From: Clostridia bacterium
GTDB lineage: Bacteria > Bacillota > Clostridia > UBA1381
NCBI GenBank assembly: GCA_900751685.1
Contig: CAADSR010000237.1
Span: 1-6,021 of the forward strand
Reading direction: 5' to 3'
Length of the DNA stretch: 6,021 nucleotides
Part shown: piece after piece, positions 1 to 4,669 of the stretch
How positions within the stretch are numbered: position 1 is the stretch's first letter
Layout: each line of letters opens with the position of its first letter
The notes under the pieces: generated by a model
What the model was told of the DNA's origin: nothing
The model's input: only the letters and a program-made list of their open reading frames with translations
The model's database searches: none
Program-made: the position numbers and the translations under genes

Positions 1-119
1 CAATAGCTTTTTGCTTGCTTATATTGTATTTTTGCCTCACGGGCAAATTTACTTTTACTAATATTATATTCTTTTAATAATTTATCAACTTTTAAAATAA
101 CTTGCCCTACATCATTCAT
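1..119 (-). CDS. Cro/CI (XRE)-type helix-turn-helix regulator, N-terminal part only
   Basis: Partial gene; the reading frame is open to the left edge of the window. About 39 N-terminal residues are visible, beginning MNDVGQVILKVDKLL, then KEYNISKSKFAREAKIQYKQ. The pattern 'hxKLLKExxISKSKFAREAxI' is typical of helices 1-3 of Cro/CI DNA-binding domains, with SKSKFAREAKI as the likely helix-turn-helix. The ATG at 119-117 is chosen because AGGAGGAGAGG lies just upstream (126-136), and both neighbouring ATGs (124 and 115) run straight into stop codons. The coding sequence is visibly more AT-rich than the genes to its right, so it may have a separate origin. Target and partner genes are outside the window. 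The fold is fairly clear; the specific role is unknown. Confidence 0.7.
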   Translation of the reverse strand, partial: MNDVGQVILKVDKLLKEYNISKSKFAREAKIQYKQAKSY

Positions 120-142
120 TACATTCCTCTCCTCCTATATGT

Positions 143-171
143 AGTATACCATATAATCTCCTGATTTTTAA
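143..171 (-). promoter_or_regulatory. Candidate promoter of the HTH regulator gene
   Basis: On the minus strand, TATACT (148-143) serves as the -10 element. TTAAAA (171-166) lies 17 nt upstream as a poor -35. Transcription would start near 136, giving a very short leader that begins at the ribosome binding site. The -10 is good but the -35 is weak, which suits a promoter under regulator control. Confidence 0.45.
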
Positions 172-207
172 TCCTTCTAAACGTATAATAATATCGTCTA
201 AAAGGAT
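171..207. repeat. 37-nt imperfect inverted repeat upstream of the HTH gene, possible operator
   Basis: The arms ATCCTTCTAAACG (171-183) and CGTCTAAAAGGAT (195-207) are inverted copies matching at 11 of 13 positions. An 11-nt AT-only centre (184-194) separates them. Both mismatches become G-U pairs in RNA. The left arm touches the -35 of the HTH promoter, a position that suits a dimeric autorepressor. No U-tract follows either arm, so it does not look like a terminator. The operator role is inferred. Confidence 0.5.
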
Positions 208-238
208 GAACGGTTTATTCCACTCTCATTAGAATAAC

Positions 239-274
239 AAAAATAAGCTTGCCATAAGCGGCAAGCTTATTTTT
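239..274 (-). terminator. Strong hairpin terminator ending the GrpB/YjbR/GNAT operon
   Basis: A perfect stem of up to 15 bp pairs 239-253 with 260-274, with the GC-rich part next to the loop and AT pairs at the base. The 6-nt loop is 254-259. On the minus strand a T-rich run follows. The stem overlaps the TAA stop (275-273) of the acetyltransferase gene. T-richness on the other side means it could also work on plus-strand transcripts. Confidence 0.85.
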
Positions 275-803
275 ATAATAAATTCCCGTCTTTATCATAA
301 AACGGCGCGCAATAAACGACCTGGCCTTCCAAATGGTGTCCTTGCTGCTGGTTCAAGGAAATATAATACAAATGGGGATCTAATTCCTTTGAAAGATAGA
401 TTCCGGGCGGTACTGGAAGATAGCCGAACCTCGTATAGTAAGGGCTTCCCAACACAATGGAAGAACCATACCCCAGTTGTTTTGCCCTTTTTAAGCCCTT
501 CTGGACAAGCAGTGCGCCAATACCTTTTTGCTGATACGCCGGAAGCACGCCTAAGGGCGCCAGTGCCAGAGAATCCTTTCCTCCTATGGTGCAAAGGTTA
601 AACATTATATATCCTACGATCTTCTCCCGGTCTTTTGCCACTAAGGACAACTCCGGAAGGTATCCCCCGCATTGCCTGATTTTTGAAACCAATACCCATT
701 CATTGAATTTTTCATCTGCTCCATCCCGCCAAAAAGCGCCGCGCAGTACGGCTTCAATTTCTGCGTACTCACTTTCTTTTTCTGCCTCTATTATGATTTC
801 CAT
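273..803 (-). CDS. GNAT-family N-acetyltransferase (YhbS-like)
   Basis: A 176-residue cytoplasmic acetyltransferase predicted to move an acetyl group from acetyl-CoA to an unknown amine. The acetyl-CoA-binding motif A is clear: LGVLPAYQQKGIGALLV at residues 84-100, with the Q/R-x-x-G-x-G core QKGIG. The typical C-terminal YYTRFGY motif is at 122-128. Length and the LAPLGVLP and RFGY signatures resemble the YhbS/COG3153 branch. The start has AAAGGAGG about 6 nt upstream. This ribosome binding site touches the stop codon of the YjbR gene 12 nt away, so the two are co-transcribed and probably translationally coupled. It is the last gene of the operon. The substrate cannot be read from the sequence. 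Confidence 0.88.
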   Translation of the reverse strand: MEIIIEAEKESEYAEIEAVLRGAFWRDGADEKFNEWVLVSKIRQCGGYLPELSLVAKDREKIVGYIMFNLCTIGGKDSLALAPLGVLPAYQQKGIGALLVQKGLKRAKQLGYGSSIVLGSPYYTRFGYLPVPPGIYLSKELDPHLYYISLNQQQGHHLEGQVVYCAPFYDKDGNLL

Positions 804-815
804 CGCTTCCTCCTT

Positions 816-1163
816 TTACTGCTGCTTCTTTCCTGTCCCTTTCGTCAAATAGAAGCTATCCTCCAGCATCATTTTGATTTCCTGCTCCGGCACAGAGCCG
901 TCCAGCACAACCGTATTCCAATGCCTTTTATTCATATGATACCCCGGAAGGACAGAAGGATAGATGCTGCGCCAAAATTCCGCCTTCATAGGTTCACATT
1001 TCACATTGACCTGAAACAGCTCCCCCATTTGGTAAACTGCGGCAAACCACTTTTTATTTGCCCCGTGGCGCATGATCGTCCAATTCGGGTCACGGAATGG
1101 GTAATCTTCCACCGCTTCCGGCAATTGTTTGCAAAATGCTATGACTTCTTCTCTTGTTTTCAT
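816..1163 (-). CDS. YjbR/MmcQ-family (DUF419) protein
   Basis: A 115-residue small cytoplasmic protein of the YjbR/MmcQ family, which has a CyaY-like fold and is suggested to bind DNA; no firm biochemical role is known. Diagnostic pieces are YPFRDPNWTIMRH near residues 21-33, the FAAVYQMGELFQVNVKC strand pair at 40-56, and the family signature PGYHMNKRHWNTVVLDGSV at 73-91. The ATG at 1163 is chosen over an upstream ATG at 1322. It has a GGCGGAG ribosome binding site, gives the usual family length, and avoids 53 residues of non-homologous sequence lying inside the GrpB gene. It follows the GrpB gene by 16 nt. Confidence 0.88.
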   Translation of the reverse strand: MKTREEVIAFCKQLPEAVEDYPFRDPNWTIMRHGANKKWFAAVYQMGELFQVNVKCEPMKAEFWRSIYPSVLPGYHMNKRHWNTVVLDGSVPEQEIKMMLEDSFYLTKGTGKKQQ

Positions 1164-1179
1164 CTTCTCCGCCTCATTT

Positions 1180-1770
1180 TTAGATTTTATCCGGCCGGTA
1201 ACGGTCCGGGAACTGTGTCCTTGCGAATGCAGTGTATTTCTGCACAAAGCTGCTCTTTGCCCTGGTGTAGCCGTCCCGGTCGTGTTCAAATTCTTTTTGG
1301 AGCTTCTTTTTAAGCTCCCCATACTCCTGCGCGGTCTCCGGACGCGCCCGGAGAAGATCCCGGAAATACAGCTCTCCCCAGTCCCCGGGACATCTCAAAT
1401 GCAAATGAAACACTTTTTCGGCAAACCCATCGGGCGTATAGCCTTTATTTAAAACGATTTTGACCTCCGGCGCGGCCTGCTCGGACATACAGGTCCATCC
1501 CACAGAAAGAAGCGTTTGTTTGATTTGCCCCGCTGCGTTTTTGTCCTTTGCTTCCATCAGGATATCTACAGTAGGCTTTGAAATCAGGCCTTCTACTGCC
1601 GTACTCCCAATATGGTTGATGCGGAAAACATTCATTTTGCCAACAAGCTTTAAAACATCTTCTTTTTCTTCTTCATACCACTTCAAATAAGCGGGACAGT
1701 ATTCTTTCAAAACAATGGGGAATAATTCCCACAGCTCTTCCAGCGTTAATTCTGACAACGGCCTGCCCAC
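1180..1770 (-). CDS. GrpB-family (UPF0157) nucleotidyltransferase-fold protein
   Basis: A 196-residue protein of the GrpB family, which belongs to the nucleotidyltransferase superfamily and has no settled substrate. The hallmark INHIGSTAVEGLISKPTVDI at residues 51-70 holds the GS of the NT fold and the following Asp (D69). A second family block, FHLHL, is at 121-125, followed by a helical C-terminal half with LRARPETAQEYGELKKKL. Translation starts at GTG (1770-1768), preceded by GGGAGGG six nt away. The overlapping ATG at 1772 is in another frame and stops after eight codons, and the next in-frame Met is residue 46, inside the domain. First gene of the three-gene operon. Confidence 0.88.
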   Translation of the reverse strand: MGRPLSELTLEELWELFPIVLKEYCPAYLKWYEEEKEDVLKLVGKMNVFRINHIGSTAVEGLISKPTVDILMEAKDKNAAGQIKQTLLSVGWTCMSEQAAPEVKIVLNKGYTPDGFAEKVFHLHLRCPGDWGELYFRDLLRARPETAQEYGELKKKLQKEFEHDRDGYTRAKSSFVQKYTAFARTQFPDRYRPDKI

Positions 1771-1801
1771 ATAGATCCCTCCCGTGCTTTCTGATGCTAT
1801 T

Positions 1802-1830
1802 ATCTTATCACAACAGGCTTAAAAACACAA
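1802..1830 (-). promoter_or_regulatory. Candidate promoter of the GrpB/YjbR/GNAT operon
   Basis: On the minus strand, TTGTGT (1830-1825) and TAAGAT (1807-1802) are separated by 17 nt. TGA directly precedes the -10, giving an extended -10 (TGATAAGAT). The predicted start near 1795 leaves a leader of about 25 nt before the GTG. The -35 overlaps the terminator of the upstream unit. Confidence 0.5.
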
Positions 1831-1852
1831 GCGACCAACTGCTTGCGCTTTT
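1821..1852 (-). terminator. Hairpin terminator downstream of the MutS2-like unit
   Basis: On the minus strand the RNA pairs GCGCAAGC (1848-1841) with GCUUGUGU (1832-1825), including two G-U pairs. Flanking A/U pairs extend the stem to about 12 bp. The loop is 1833-1840 and a T-run follows. T-richness on both sides could let it work in both directions. It would insulate the GrpB operon from the strongly promoted gene upstream. Confidence 0.55.
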
Positions 1853-1875
1853 ATAATGCTGTAGGATTACAATAG

Positions 1876-1888
1876 ATGTGTTACACAT
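1876..1888. repeat. 13-bp palindrome in the intergenic region
   Basis: ATGTGT-T-ACACAT is a perfect odd palindrome in the otherwise unexplained stretch between the ABC-gene remnant and the GrpB operon. It could be a protein-binding site or chance; it is about 70 nt upstream of the GrpB promoter. I see no gene in 1853-1941. Confidence 0.3.
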
Positions 1889-1941
1889 GAGATTAAAAAA
1901 CAGTAACGAAAAGGTTCCGGCAATCCCTAATTGAATTTTCT

Positions 1942-2055
1942 CTAAAACAGGGTGTCACAAAACCAGCCATTAAATACCACAACCTTCAATATGTCATCGT
2001 TAGCGCAGGCGCTATGGTAAGTTTTCGTCAGATGCTCCGCTTGTATGATGTCCAT
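1942..2055 (-). pseudogene. 5' remnant of an ABC-transporter ATP-binding protein gene
   Basis: A 37-codon frame starts MDIIQAEHLTKTYHS, the standard first strand of ABC-transporter ATPases (usual form 'hIxAexLTKTY'). A good ribosome binding site (GGAGGGG) lies 9 nt before the ATG at 2055-2053. After residue 15 the frame reads ACANDDILKVVVFNGW and then stops at 1942. No Walker A, Q-loop, signature motif or Walker B follows in any frame before the GrpB operon, so at least 200 codons are missing. The start lies 44 nt inside the end of the MutS2-like gene, which suggests the intact ancestor was co-transcribed with and coupled to that gene. The break is probably a deletion or rearrangement near 2010. 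A chance short frame is the alternative. Confidence 0.5.
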
Positions 2056-3976
2056 AGCCATCATCCCCTCCGCCGTCATACTGTATCTCCAGTCCTGCCT
2101 GGTATCCTTTCCCCATCTTATGGCGCGCCTTCCGGTTTTCAACGCTGTCAAACAGGATCGAAAAATCGTAATCCTCCGGATACAACTGGGATGCGGGGAC
2201 CTTCAGATGGATCCGCTTATGATTGATCCAAGCTTTGCTCTTTTTGACCTGGACTCCTACCTCTCCCCTCTCATTGGCTCTATGAAAGACGATCCCAAGC
2301 TCGCCCGAGGGCATTTCCACGCAGTCGCCGACCATAAAAGAAATAACAGTTTCCGCTTTTATCTCTTTCTTCCGCTTGAGCTTTGGGGCGGGAGGATTTG
2401 GGCTTTTCGGCTTTGCTACAGGTTCTTTTCCTTGCCCCTTTCGTCCGTCTTTTGACGGATATGCTTCACTATAAGCCCGGTCTAAAATATGTCCGGGAAG
2501 CCCAAGGCGCTGGGCAATATAGATCGCACAGCTCTCCCCTGATTTTCCCAGCTCCAGCCGGTAGGTGGGACGCAGCGTCTCCCTGTCAAACTCCATCCGG
2601 GCATTGATAAACTCCTCTGTTTCTTCCCCATATACCTTGACTTCCGGATAGTGGGTGGTCACGACCAAAGCGCAGCCCCGCTGCTTTAGCTCTTCTAAAA
2701 TAGCGACCGCAATACCCATCCCCTCGGTCGGGTCGGTGCCGGAGCCCAACTCATCCAAAAGCACAAGGCTGTCCTGGTTTGCTTTTTGCAGGATATCCAT
2801 CACGTTTGTCATGTGGGCTGAAAAGGTTGACAGGTTTTCCGATATGCTCTGCCCATCCCCAATGTCACACAGGTACTGGTTATGCATACAAAGGATGCTT
2901 TCCGGGGCTGCGGGGATATGAAGTCCGCACTGTGCCATCATGGATAAGATCCCCACAGTTTTTAGCACGACTGTTTTTCCTCCCGTGTTCGGCCCTGTAA
3001 TAATGATCCCCCGCTGCTTCCTGTTCATTGAAAAATTTAAAGGGACACAAATTTCTTTTTCTAACAGGGGATGCCTTCCGTCTATGATCCTGATTTCCCG
3101 GCCTGTTGTAATCTCTACCGGGGCAGCATCCAGCTCCAGGCTGAGTTTGGCTTTGGCAAAAATAAAGGCCAGCTTTTGCATTCCCTCCATATTGATTTTA
3201 AAGGACGCCATGTGCTCATCCACAAGAGCTGTTAAGGTATAAAGGATCTTGCGCACCTCATTATCCTCCTCAATAATCAAATCAGAGAGGGCTTCCCTGA
3301 GCCTGCTTACAGAGGACGGCTCCATAAAATACGTTTCACCGCTGCCGGAGCGCTCAATAACACTGCCGGAAAATTGATTCTTAAATTCTTTTTTGACCGG
3401 CAGCACTTGCCGTCCATTCCTCATAACAATGGACTGGTCTGAGAACCATTTCTTTTTTGTACGCAGCAATTGATTGAGTGCTGTTTGGATCTTACCTTCT
3501 GCCGCTTCTATTTTATGCCGGATCCCCTCCAGCTCCGCTGTCGCTCTGGAAGCCACCTGTTCCCCCTGGATACACTCTATGATCTCAGCGTGAATCATGT
3601 CAAGGTCTTGAATGTTTTTTCCAAAATAGGCGACCGCCTCCCCTTCCTGCTCCGCCCGTTTTAAATAGGCTTTCATCCGTTTACACGCCGCAATAAACTG
3701 GGCCACTGTATTGAGCTGGTCTGGCAGAAGCATCGCATCCGCCTCACATAAGGCCAGCACACGCTCGGTCTTTTCCATCGAGGACAGGGGCGGGGTCCCG
3801 CACGCTTGTATAATATTTTTCCCCGCCGTTGTCTCATCCCTCTTTTGCAGGCAAAGGGACTCATCAAGATAAGGGGCCAATTCATTGATTTTTTGTTTTG
3901 CGTCCTCAGACAAGGCATGAGCGCAAAGCATTTGTTTGATTTTATCAAATTCTAAAATAGTTTCTGCTGTATTCAT
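2012..3976 (-). CDS. MutS2-like ATPase lacking the Smr nuclease domain
   Basis: A 654-residue soluble protein of the MutS/MutS2 ATPase family. Domains in order: MutS2-type N-terminal and core helices (about 1-320) with long charged coiled segments; then the ABC-type ATPase. The ATPase shows Walker A GPNTGGKT (328-335), signature region DGQSISENLSTFSAHM (374-389), Walker B LVLLDELGSGTDP (404-416) and the switch histidine TTHYPE (440-445). A Lys/Pro-rich linker (about 510-540) leads to a KOW-like barrel starting VGDCVEMPSGELGIV (549-563). The protein ends in a short tail (YDFSILFDSVENRKARHKM, 603-621). MutS2 normally has about 780 residues and a C-terminal Smr endonuclease domain; none is present, and the MutS1 mismatch-recognition domain is also absent. 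All ATPase residues look intact. ATG 3976 is chosen for GGAGG eight nt upstream; an in-frame ATG at 4024 lies inside the leader terminator loop. Known roles of MutS2 are suppression of recombination and, in B. subtilis, action on stalled ribosomes. A ribosome role here is inferred from the attenuated leader. Confidence 0.85.
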   Translation of the reverse strand: MNTAETILEFDKIKQMLCAHALSEDAKQKINELAPYLDESLCLQKRDETTAGKNIIQACGTPPLSSMEKTERVLALCEADAMLLPDQLNTVAQFIAACKRMKAYLKRAEQEGEAVAYFGKNIQDLDMIHAEIIECIQGEQVASRATAELEGIRHKIEAAEGKIQTALNQLLRTKKKWFSDQSIVMRNGRQVLPVKKEFKNQFSGSVIERSGSGETYFMEPSSVSRLREALSDLIIEEDNEVRKILYTLTALVDEHMASFKINMEGMQKLAFIFAKAKLSLELDAAPVEITTGREIRIIDGRHPLLEKEICVPLNFSMNRKQRGIIITGPNTGGKTVVLKTVGILSMMAQCGLHIPAAPESILCMHNQYLCDIGDGQSISENLSTFSAHMTNVMDILQKANQDSLVLLDELGSGTDPTEGMGIAVAILEELKQRGCALVVTTHYPEVKVYGEETEEFINARMEFDRETLRPTYRLELGKSGESCAIYIAQRLGLPGHILDRAYSEAYPSKDGRKGQGKEPVAKPKSPNPPAPKLKRKKEIKAETVISFMVGDCVEMPSGELGIVFHRANERGEVGVQVKKSKAWINHKRIHLKVPASQLYPEDYDFSILFDSVENRKARHKMGKGYQAGLEIQYDGGGDDGYGHHTSGASDENLP

Positions 3977-4002
3977 TTTTATTTCCTCCGTTCTTAAACC
4001 AT

Positions 4003-4076
4003 AAAAAATGCCCACAAGATACACCTCTACCCTTCCAATCCAATTGAAAATAGGCAGAATGCTCCTGTGGGCATTT
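4003..4076 (-). terminator. Attenuator terminator immediately upstream of the MutS2-like gene
   Basis: On the minus strand AAATGCCCACA (4076-4066) pairs perfectly with TGTGGGCATTT (4016-4006), an 11-bp stem. A run of six T (4008-4003) begins in the last three stem bases. The loop is 49 nt (4065-4017) and may fold internally. The T-run ends 27 nt before the ATG, so the hairpin would stop nearly all transcription before the gene unless disrupted. The leader ORF passes through the 5' arm and stops in the loop, 11 nt before the 3' arm, so a ribosome slowed there would keep the stem open. Confidence 0.75.
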
Positions 4077-4140
4077 CAACGCAGCAATAAAAAAGTGCAA
4101 CAGGATAAAACCCATCACACGCTTCATGCACTCCGGCCAT
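4027..4140 (-). CDS. Candidate 37-residue leader peptide
   Basis: Begins MAGVHEACDGFYPVALF, continues YCCVEMPTGAFCLFSIG and ends LEG with TAG at 4029-4027. Two in-frame stops (TAATAA) lie just upstream of the ATG at 4140, so this is a discrete ORF. Codons 22-26 (EMPTG) form the 5' arm of the main attenuator stem, and the stop codon is in its loop; such placement is expected of a regulatory leader. Against it, the ATG sits in a hairpin loop with no clear ribosome binding site, so a GTG at 4131 or another frame could be used instead. One alternative is an ATG at 4127 with GGAG nearby, giving 60 codons that run over the MutS2-like start. No coding similarity to a known protein is recognised. Confidence 0.4.
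   Translation of the reverse strand: MAGVHEACDGFYPVALFYCCVEMPTGAFCLFSIGLEG
4088..4132 (-). terminator. Possible first (upstream) attenuator hairpin
   Basis: On the minus strand AGTGCA (4132-4127) pairs with TGCACT (4099-4094), followed by more T residues (4093-4089). The 27-nt loop could pair further inside. The stem is only 6 bp, so it is a weak terminator alone. It shares position 4132 with the hairpin 4147-4132, so the two compete at their junction. It may be a pause site or a second gate. Confidence 0.35.
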
Positions 4141-4147
4141 TGCCGGA
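4132..4147 (-). other. GC-rich hairpin holding the leader ORF start codon
   Basis: TCCGGC (4147-4142) and GCCGGA (4137-4132) form a 6-bp, mostly GC stem with tetraloop AATG, whose ATG is the first codon of the 37-codon leader ORF. The 3' arm also carries the GGAG that could serve the alternative ATG at 4127. Opening or forming this stem could set leader translation. Regulatory meaning is inferred. Confidence 0.45.
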
Positions 4148-4268
4148 ATTTATTATGATGCTTTGATAATCGGAAGCAGTTCTATAAGGGTAGATGACTG
4201 GCAGCAAACAAGTGCAGCCAATGGATGGCACACAAAAAAATCCTATCAGGCCCTTTGTGATAACCAAC

Positions 4269-4286
4269 CACAACTATTTAGTTGTG
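4269..4286 (-). other. Small hairpin near the 5' end of the leader RNA
   Basis: CACAACT and AGTTGTG form a perfect 7-bp stem with an AAAT loop, about 50 nt from the predicted transcript start. No T-run follows, so it is not a terminator. It may stabilise the 5' end or belong to a larger leader fold. Confidence 0.4.
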
Positions 4287-4345
4287 TCTCACCACTATAG
4301 AAACTTCTAACAAACAAAACACCCTTTCTTTTTTATATTGATTAC

Positions 4346-4374
4346 AATATAACATTGTTTCTGATTTTTGTCAA
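4346..4374 (-). promoter_or_regulatory. Near-consensus promoter of the MutS2-like gene
   Basis: On the minus strand there is a perfect -35 TTGACA (4374-4369), a 17-nt spacer and -10 TATATT (4351-4346). TGT precedes the -10, giving an extended element. This is the strongest promoter in the window. A strong constitutive promoter before an attenuator is the usual arrangement when control lies in the leader. Confidence 0.82.
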
Positions 4375-4397
4375 GTACAAAAAATAAAAATTATATT
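4368..4397 (+). promoter_or_regulatory. Candidate divergent promoter for the 44-residue small protein
   Basis: On the plus strand TTGTCA (4368-4373) is followed after 18 nt by TATATT (4392-4397), or after 17 nt by TTATAT. Its -35 occupies the same bases as the -35 of the leftward promoter, so the two would compete for polymerase. The leader before the small gene would be about 75 nt; I see no structured element in it. Confidence 0.4.
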
Positions 4398-4477
4398 CCA
4401 TTAATTTCCTGCTTCTTTAAGGCCTACATATTTCTATTTTGATCCGCCCATACTATTTGAGAAAGGTGGTGAACCTC

Positions 4478-4612
4478 ATGGAAAATAAACAGCCTTCAAA
4501 AAACAATAGCTGCTGCAAAAAGCCTTCTAAGGATATCAAACCTTCTGATATCAAAGGCAAGCTGGAGATCCCCGATACACGCGAGCGCCGGGACGGCCCT
4601 GGCGGCAACTAA
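4478..4612 (+). CDS. Small uncharacterised protein, 44 residues
   Basis: Begins MENKQPSKNNSCCKKPSKDI and ends with KGKLEIPDTRERRDGPGGN. A good ribosome binding site (AAAGGTGGTGA) precedes the ATG at a proper distance, and a terminator follows the TAA, so it looks like a complete one-gene unit. The protein is very hydrophilic, with a CC pair near residue 12, a Lys/Ser-rich first half with the repeat KPSKDIK-PSDIK, and a Gly-rich RRDGPGGN end. There is no signal peptide or membrane segment. I have the impression that short proteins with an IPDTRERRDGPGG-like end recur in Clostridia, but cannot confirm this here. The cysteine pair could bind metal. Function unknown. Confidence 0.72.
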   Translation: MENKQPSKNNSCCKKPSKDIKPSDIKGKLEIPDTRERRDGPGGN

Positions 4613-4634
4613 AAAATAAGTTTGTCACAATCTA

Positions 4635-4660
4635 AAAAGAGCGGCTGTGGCCGCTCTTTT
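4635..4660. terminator. Bidirectional terminator between convergent genes
   Basis: AAAAGAGCGGC (4635-4645) and GCCGCTCTTTT (4650-4660) form a perfect 11-bp stem with a TGTG loop. T-runs follow on both strands. It serves the small-protein gene on the plus strand and the phosphatidyltransferase gene on the minus strand, whose stop is at 4672-4670. Confidence 0.92.
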
Positions 4661-4669
4661 AAATTTATT

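Larger units (their letters stand above)
3977..4339 (-). promoter_or_regulatory. Long 5' leader (about 360 nt) of the MutS2-like gene, ribosome-sensing attenuator
   Basis: The predicted transcript start near 4339 leaves about 363 untranslated nt before the ATG at 3976. In transcript order the leader holds: a stable small hairpin (4286-4269); a stretch with no recognised motif (4260-4150); a hairpin containing the start codon of a 37-codon leader ORF (4147-4132); a first U-tract hairpin (4132-4088); and a second, stronger terminator (4076-4003) ending just before the GGAGG of the gene. The second terminator's 5' arm is inside the leader ORF. This is the layout of transcription attenuators of inducible ribosome-targeting resistance genes such as tet(M), and of bmrCD and ABC-F genes. 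No T-box, SAM, lysine or other known riboswitch signature was recognised. Confidence 0.65.

Noticed and set aside
1164..1322. Upstream extension of the YjbR gene to an ATG at 1322
   Set aside because: The extra 53 residues lie inside the GrpB gene, have no family similarity and no ribosome binding site; ATG 1163 has one and gives the normal length.
2045..2455. Plus-strand open frame of 136 codons opposite the MutS2-like gene
   Set aside because: Shadow of the coding strand: no ribosome binding site, no recognisable domain, fully inside a well-supported gene. The same holds for the other plus-strand frames at 389-1690 and 2383-3664.
3977..4024. In-frame ATG at 4024 as start of the MutS2-like protein
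   Set aside because: It lies in the attenuator loop, lacks a ribosome binding site, and adds 16 residues not typical of the family.
4261..4339. Short frame starting GTG or TTG just after AAAGGG as an additional upstream leader ORF
   Set aside because: Non-ATG starts, poor spacing and no relation to the hairpins; too weak to call.
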